NCBI GenBank assembly: GCA_025451715.1
Contig: JANWJY010000125.1
Span: 1 to 8,287, forward strand
From: Fimbriimonadaceae bacterium
GTDB taxonomy: Bacteria > Armatimonadota > Fimbriimonadia > Fimbriimonadales > Fimbriimonadaceae
Direction of reading: 5' to 3'
Length of the DNA stretch: 8,287 nt
Shown in pieces: positions 6,823 through 8,287 of this stretch (positions are counted from its first letter, which is position 1; the number at the start of each line of letters is the position of its first letter). The position numbers were made by a program, and so were the translations under genes. The notes below the pieces were generated by a model. It worked only from the letters and a program-made list of their open reading frames with translations. It was not told the origin of the DNA and did not search any database.

Positions 6823-6961
6823 CCCGCCCCGGGAAACCAGTCCTCAGCCTGGCCAGGGCCGAGCCTTTCTGCCAGGTCACAGGCTCCCCGGAACCTGCCT
6901 AAAAAAAGCCCGCAAATACCCCACTGCTCCCCCCTTGACACCCTGTGCTACTATCCGAATC
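6823..6961. other. Intergenic region between ppk and the metallopeptidase gene
   Basis: This 139-bp gap codes for nothing I can support. It contains the self-complementary CCTGGCCAGG (6848-6857), a 5-bp inverted repeat CAGGT/ACCTG (6873-6877 and 6893-6897), a run of seven A (6901-6907), and the metallopeptidase promoter at its right end. No hairpin followed by a T-tract is seen, so how the ppk transcript ends is unclear. The A-tract lies about 55-61 bp before the metallopeptidase start and could act as an UP-like element. Confidence 0.4.
6946..6954 (+). promoter_or_regulatory. Extended -10 promoter of the metallopeptidase gene, leaderless spacing
   Basis: TGCTACTAT is an exact extended -10 (TGn followed by TACTAT, 5 of 6 to consensus). 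The box ends 7 nt (CCGAATC) before the ATG at 6962 and no Shine-Dalgarno lies between. A perfect TTGACA (6935-6940) is present only 8 bp upstream of the hexamer, too close for a standard 16-18 bp spacer. Recognition through the extended -10 is therefore more plausible than a classical two-box promoter. Confidence 0.5.
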
Positions 6962-7663
6962 ATGCGGACAGTCCTCACGGAGAATCGCGAATTTGGCGGA
7001 AAAAACGCCCCCCTAAAGCTCCGTGAGGTCAAAGGTGCCAAGAGCATAACGGTCCGTATAACCCACGAGGGAGTCGTGGTCACAAAACCCCGCTGGGTAG
7101 GCCGAAAACAGGTTGAAACCTTCCTCAAGGAGAACAACGGCTGGCTCGAGATCCAGGTCGCAAAATGGGAAGAACAGGTCGCCGAGACCCTCAGCGACCA
7201 AGTCCTTTACCTGGGCCAGGTCTACAGCATCCGCAGGGCCACGTCCGGCCCCGTCAGGCTTGCCGGGAGCGAGTTCTGGGCCGTCGGCTCGACCCCCCAG
7301 GAACGGCTCAAAAACGTCATGGACTGGATGCTGCGCCGGTCCCGGCAGACCATCCGCCAGACAGTCGCCCGCTGGGCGCCCGAGCTCAAGGTCGCGACTA
7401 AGCGCGTATCCATCCGCGACCAGGTCTCTCGCTGGGGCTCTTGCTCCGTCGACGGATCGCTTTCCTTCAACTGGCGGCTCGTCATGGCACCGCCCGAGGT
7501 CCTCGAGTACATCGTGATCCACGAGCTCGCGCACGTCCGAGAGCATAACCACTCCAAGCGGTTCTGGTCGCTCGTCGCGCGCTTCTGTCCCGACTACGAA
7601 CTGTTTGAAAAGTGGCTCGACGACCACAACGACCGCATCATGCTCACCGGCCGCGGAAAGTGA
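6962..7663 (+). CDS. YgjP-like zinc metallopeptidase (DUF45, M48 superfamily)
   Basis: The 233-residue protein has the full YgjP/DUF45 signature. RWGSCSVDGSLSFNWRLVMAP is followed by the zinc-binding helix HELAHVREHNHSKRFW, with His187, Glu188 and His191 forming HExxH, and His197 (in NHS) the likely third ligand. The C-terminal PDYELFEKWLDDH segment is also typical. The N-terminal half (about 1-120) is the less conserved beta-rich part (SITVRITHEGVVVTKP, then VLYLGQVYSI). There is no signal peptide or membrane segment, so it should be cytosolic. Family length is about 230-240, supporting this start; the frame stays open upstream into ppk, but an extended -10 sits just before this ATG. Physiological substrates are unknown for the family. 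Relatives are often found near restriction-modification genes, but none is present here. It is monocistronic and converges on the TPR gene. Confidence 0.93.
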   Translation: MRTVLTENREFGGKNAPLKLREVKGAKSITVRITHEGVVVTKPRWVGRKQVETFLKENNGWLEIQVAKWEEQVAETLSDQVLYLGQVYSIRRATSGPVRLAGSEFWAVGSTPQERLKNVMDWMLRRSRQTIRQTVARWAPELKVATKRVSIRDQVSRWGSCSVDGSLSFNWRLVMAPPEVLEYIVIHELAHVREHNHSKRFWSLVARFCPDYELFEKWLDDHNDRIMLTGRGK

Positions 7664-7664
7664 G

Positions 7665-7682
7665 TCTCCCCTCCGGAGGAGA
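7665..7682. terminator. GC-rich hairpin after the metallopeptidase stop
   Basis: TCTCC (7665-7669) pairs with GGAGA (7678-7682) around an 8-nt loop that itself contains the palindrome TCCGGA. It begins 2 nt after the metallopeptidase stop and lies between two converging genes. No T-run follows on the plus strand beyond a short GTT, so it is a weak candidate terminator. Confidence 0.35.
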
Positions 7683-7698
7683 GAGTTATGGTGAGGGG

Positions 7699-7724
7699 TT
7701 CAACAATGAGAGTCCTTTCAACAA
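7699..7724. repeat. Short direct repeat in the convergent gap
   Basis: TTCAACAA occurs at 7699-7706 and again at 7717-7724, an 18-bp period. The pair is flanked by TGAGGG (7692-7697) and CCCTCA (7727-7732), a 6-bp inverted repeat that overlaps the stop codon of the TPR gene. The arrangement could fold into a loose stem beyond the TPR gene's end or be coincidental. Confidence 0.35.
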
Positions 7725-7729
7725 GACCC

Positions 7730-8287
7730 TCATCCTTCATCCCCCATCCTTCGCAACCTCTCCAACCTCTCGCCCTCGTTCTTGACCAACCACTCGTCCT
7801 TGCTCAAAGCCTCGTACGCAATCGTGAAAAACTCCCGTGACTCATCACGGCGATCCAAAGCGAGCAGACATTCACCGATCTCCTCCGCCAAATATCCGTC
7901 CACTCCCGTCCCGTCAGGAAAGTACTCCGACATCACTGCGCGCTGTTCGGCCAGTGCTTCTTCATAGCGACCCATGGATCGCTTGCACCGCGCCACCGCC
8001 CAGCGCGCGATGCGCAGACCCGGCTCCTTTCCGACCGACCGCCGATACTCCAGCCCGTTCTCAAAGTATGAAAGCGCGGTTGCGAAGTCTCCTATGTCGT
8101 GGTACGTCCACGCGATGTTGTTCGAGAGCGCACCGACCCACGAACCAGCCTTCTCTTGCTTTGACTCCGACACGATCCGAAACCCCAAGAGGTCCCAGTC
8201 CAATGCCTCACCGGGTTCTGAGACGATCGCCAGCATGTGCGCCGTATCGACGGTCAAGTAATCGTCGCCCACACGCTTTGCCGCATC
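7730..8287 (-). CDS. TPR-repeat protein, N-terminus outside the window
   Basis: The minus-strand frame is open from the right edge to a TGA at 7732-7730, giving 185 visible residues. At least three tetratricopeptide-like helical pairs are visible. The first, about residues 53-86 of the visible part, begins ALSNNIAWTYHDIGDFATAL. The second begins RIARWAVARCKRSMGRYEEAL. The third is YLAEEIGECLLALDRRDESREFF. Each has the small-aromatic-Gly/Ala spacing of TPR helices A and B. TPRs are protein-interaction scaffolds, so no enzymatic role can be given. No start is visible: the GTG at 8272 is in frame, but the frame continues upstream (DAAKR) to the window edge, so the gene is treated as partial. The C-terminus is charged (EGERLERLRRMGDEG). 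It converges with the metallopeptidase gene across 66 bp. Confidence 0.82.
   Translation of the reverse strand, partial: DAAKRVGDDYLTVDTAHMLAIVSEPGEALDWDLLGFRIVSESKQEKAGSWVGALSNNIAWTYHDIGDFATALSYFENGLEYRRSVGKEPGLRIARWAVARCKRSMGRYEEALAEQRAVMSEYFPDGTGVDGYLAEEIGECLLALDRRDESREFFTIAYEALSKDEWLVKNEGERLERLRRMGDEG

Noticed and set aside
6935..6940. Perfect TTGACA as the -35 box of the metallopeptidase promoter
   Set aside because: It is only 8 bp from the TACTAT hexamer, and a -10 at normal spacing would put the transcription start inside the gene. It may be coincidental.
6623..6961. N-terminal extension of the metallopeptidase frame into ppk
   Set aside because: The added residues are an out-of-frame reading of ppk, while an extended -10 box lies just before the ATG at 6962 and the family length fits that start.
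8270..8272. GTG as the start codon of the TPR gene
   Set aside because: The frame remains open to the window edge with plausible coding residues before it, and no Shine-Dalgarno or -10 box is visible, so the true start is probably outside.
1..8287. CRISPR array, insertion sequence, tRNA or rRNA
   Set aside because: No regularly spaced repeats, terminal inverted repeats with a transposase, or recognisable RNA-gene signatures were seen on either strand.

Overview
The window is a GC-rich, gene-dense bacterial chromosomal segment of housekeeping-type genes. I see no mobile element, RNA gene or CRISPR array. It holds eight protein-coding genes, of which the two at the edges are partial. The phylum cannot be fixed from the sequence. 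Four of the five complete genes that begin a transcription unit have a TAnnnT-like hexamer 6-8 nt before the ATG and no well-placed Shine-Dalgarno. That pattern suggests frequent leaderless transcripts, as known in Deinococcus-Thermus and some other deep-branching lineages. A Deinococcus-like or Armatimonadota-like organism is only a guess.

Left part (1-2268): a partial, unrecognised membrane-anchored or exported protein runs leftward off the edge (737 to <1, minus). Divergent from it is a stand-alone E2 acyltransferase of a 2-oxoacid dehydrogenase complex (856-2127, plus). The 118-bp gap between them contains a perfect inverted repeat and a candidate -10 box. The 141 bp after the E2 gene hold tandem hairpins and separate it from a convergent minus-strand operon.

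Middle (2269-6822): two operons diverge from a 59-bp spacer. Leftward, a small single-domain HD hydrolase of the (p)ppGpp hydrolase (MESH1/SpoT-HD) type overlaps by 1 nt (TGATG) a divergent class I ketol-acid reductoisomerase (KARI). Rightward, a short Ppx/GppA phosphatase overlaps by 4 nt (ATGA) a full-length polyphosphate kinase 1. Polyphosphate synthesis, polyphosphate or pppGpp hydrolysis, alarmone hydrolysis and a branched-chain amino-acid enzyme therefore sit around one promoter region. This looks like a stringent-response and phosphate-storage neighbourhood.

Right part (6823-8287): a YgjP-like (DUF45, M48-superfamily) zinc metallopeptidase with its own extended -10 promoter (6962-7663, plus) converges on a TPR-repeat protein (7730 to >8287, minus) whose N-terminus lies outside the window. 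The short convergent gap holds a GC-rich hairpin and an 8-bp direct repeat.

No clearly new multi-gene system is visible. The points most worth following are the alarmone/polyphosphate/KARI arrangement, the off-consensus motifs in the KARI and Ppx/GppA proteins, and the leaderless-promoter pattern.
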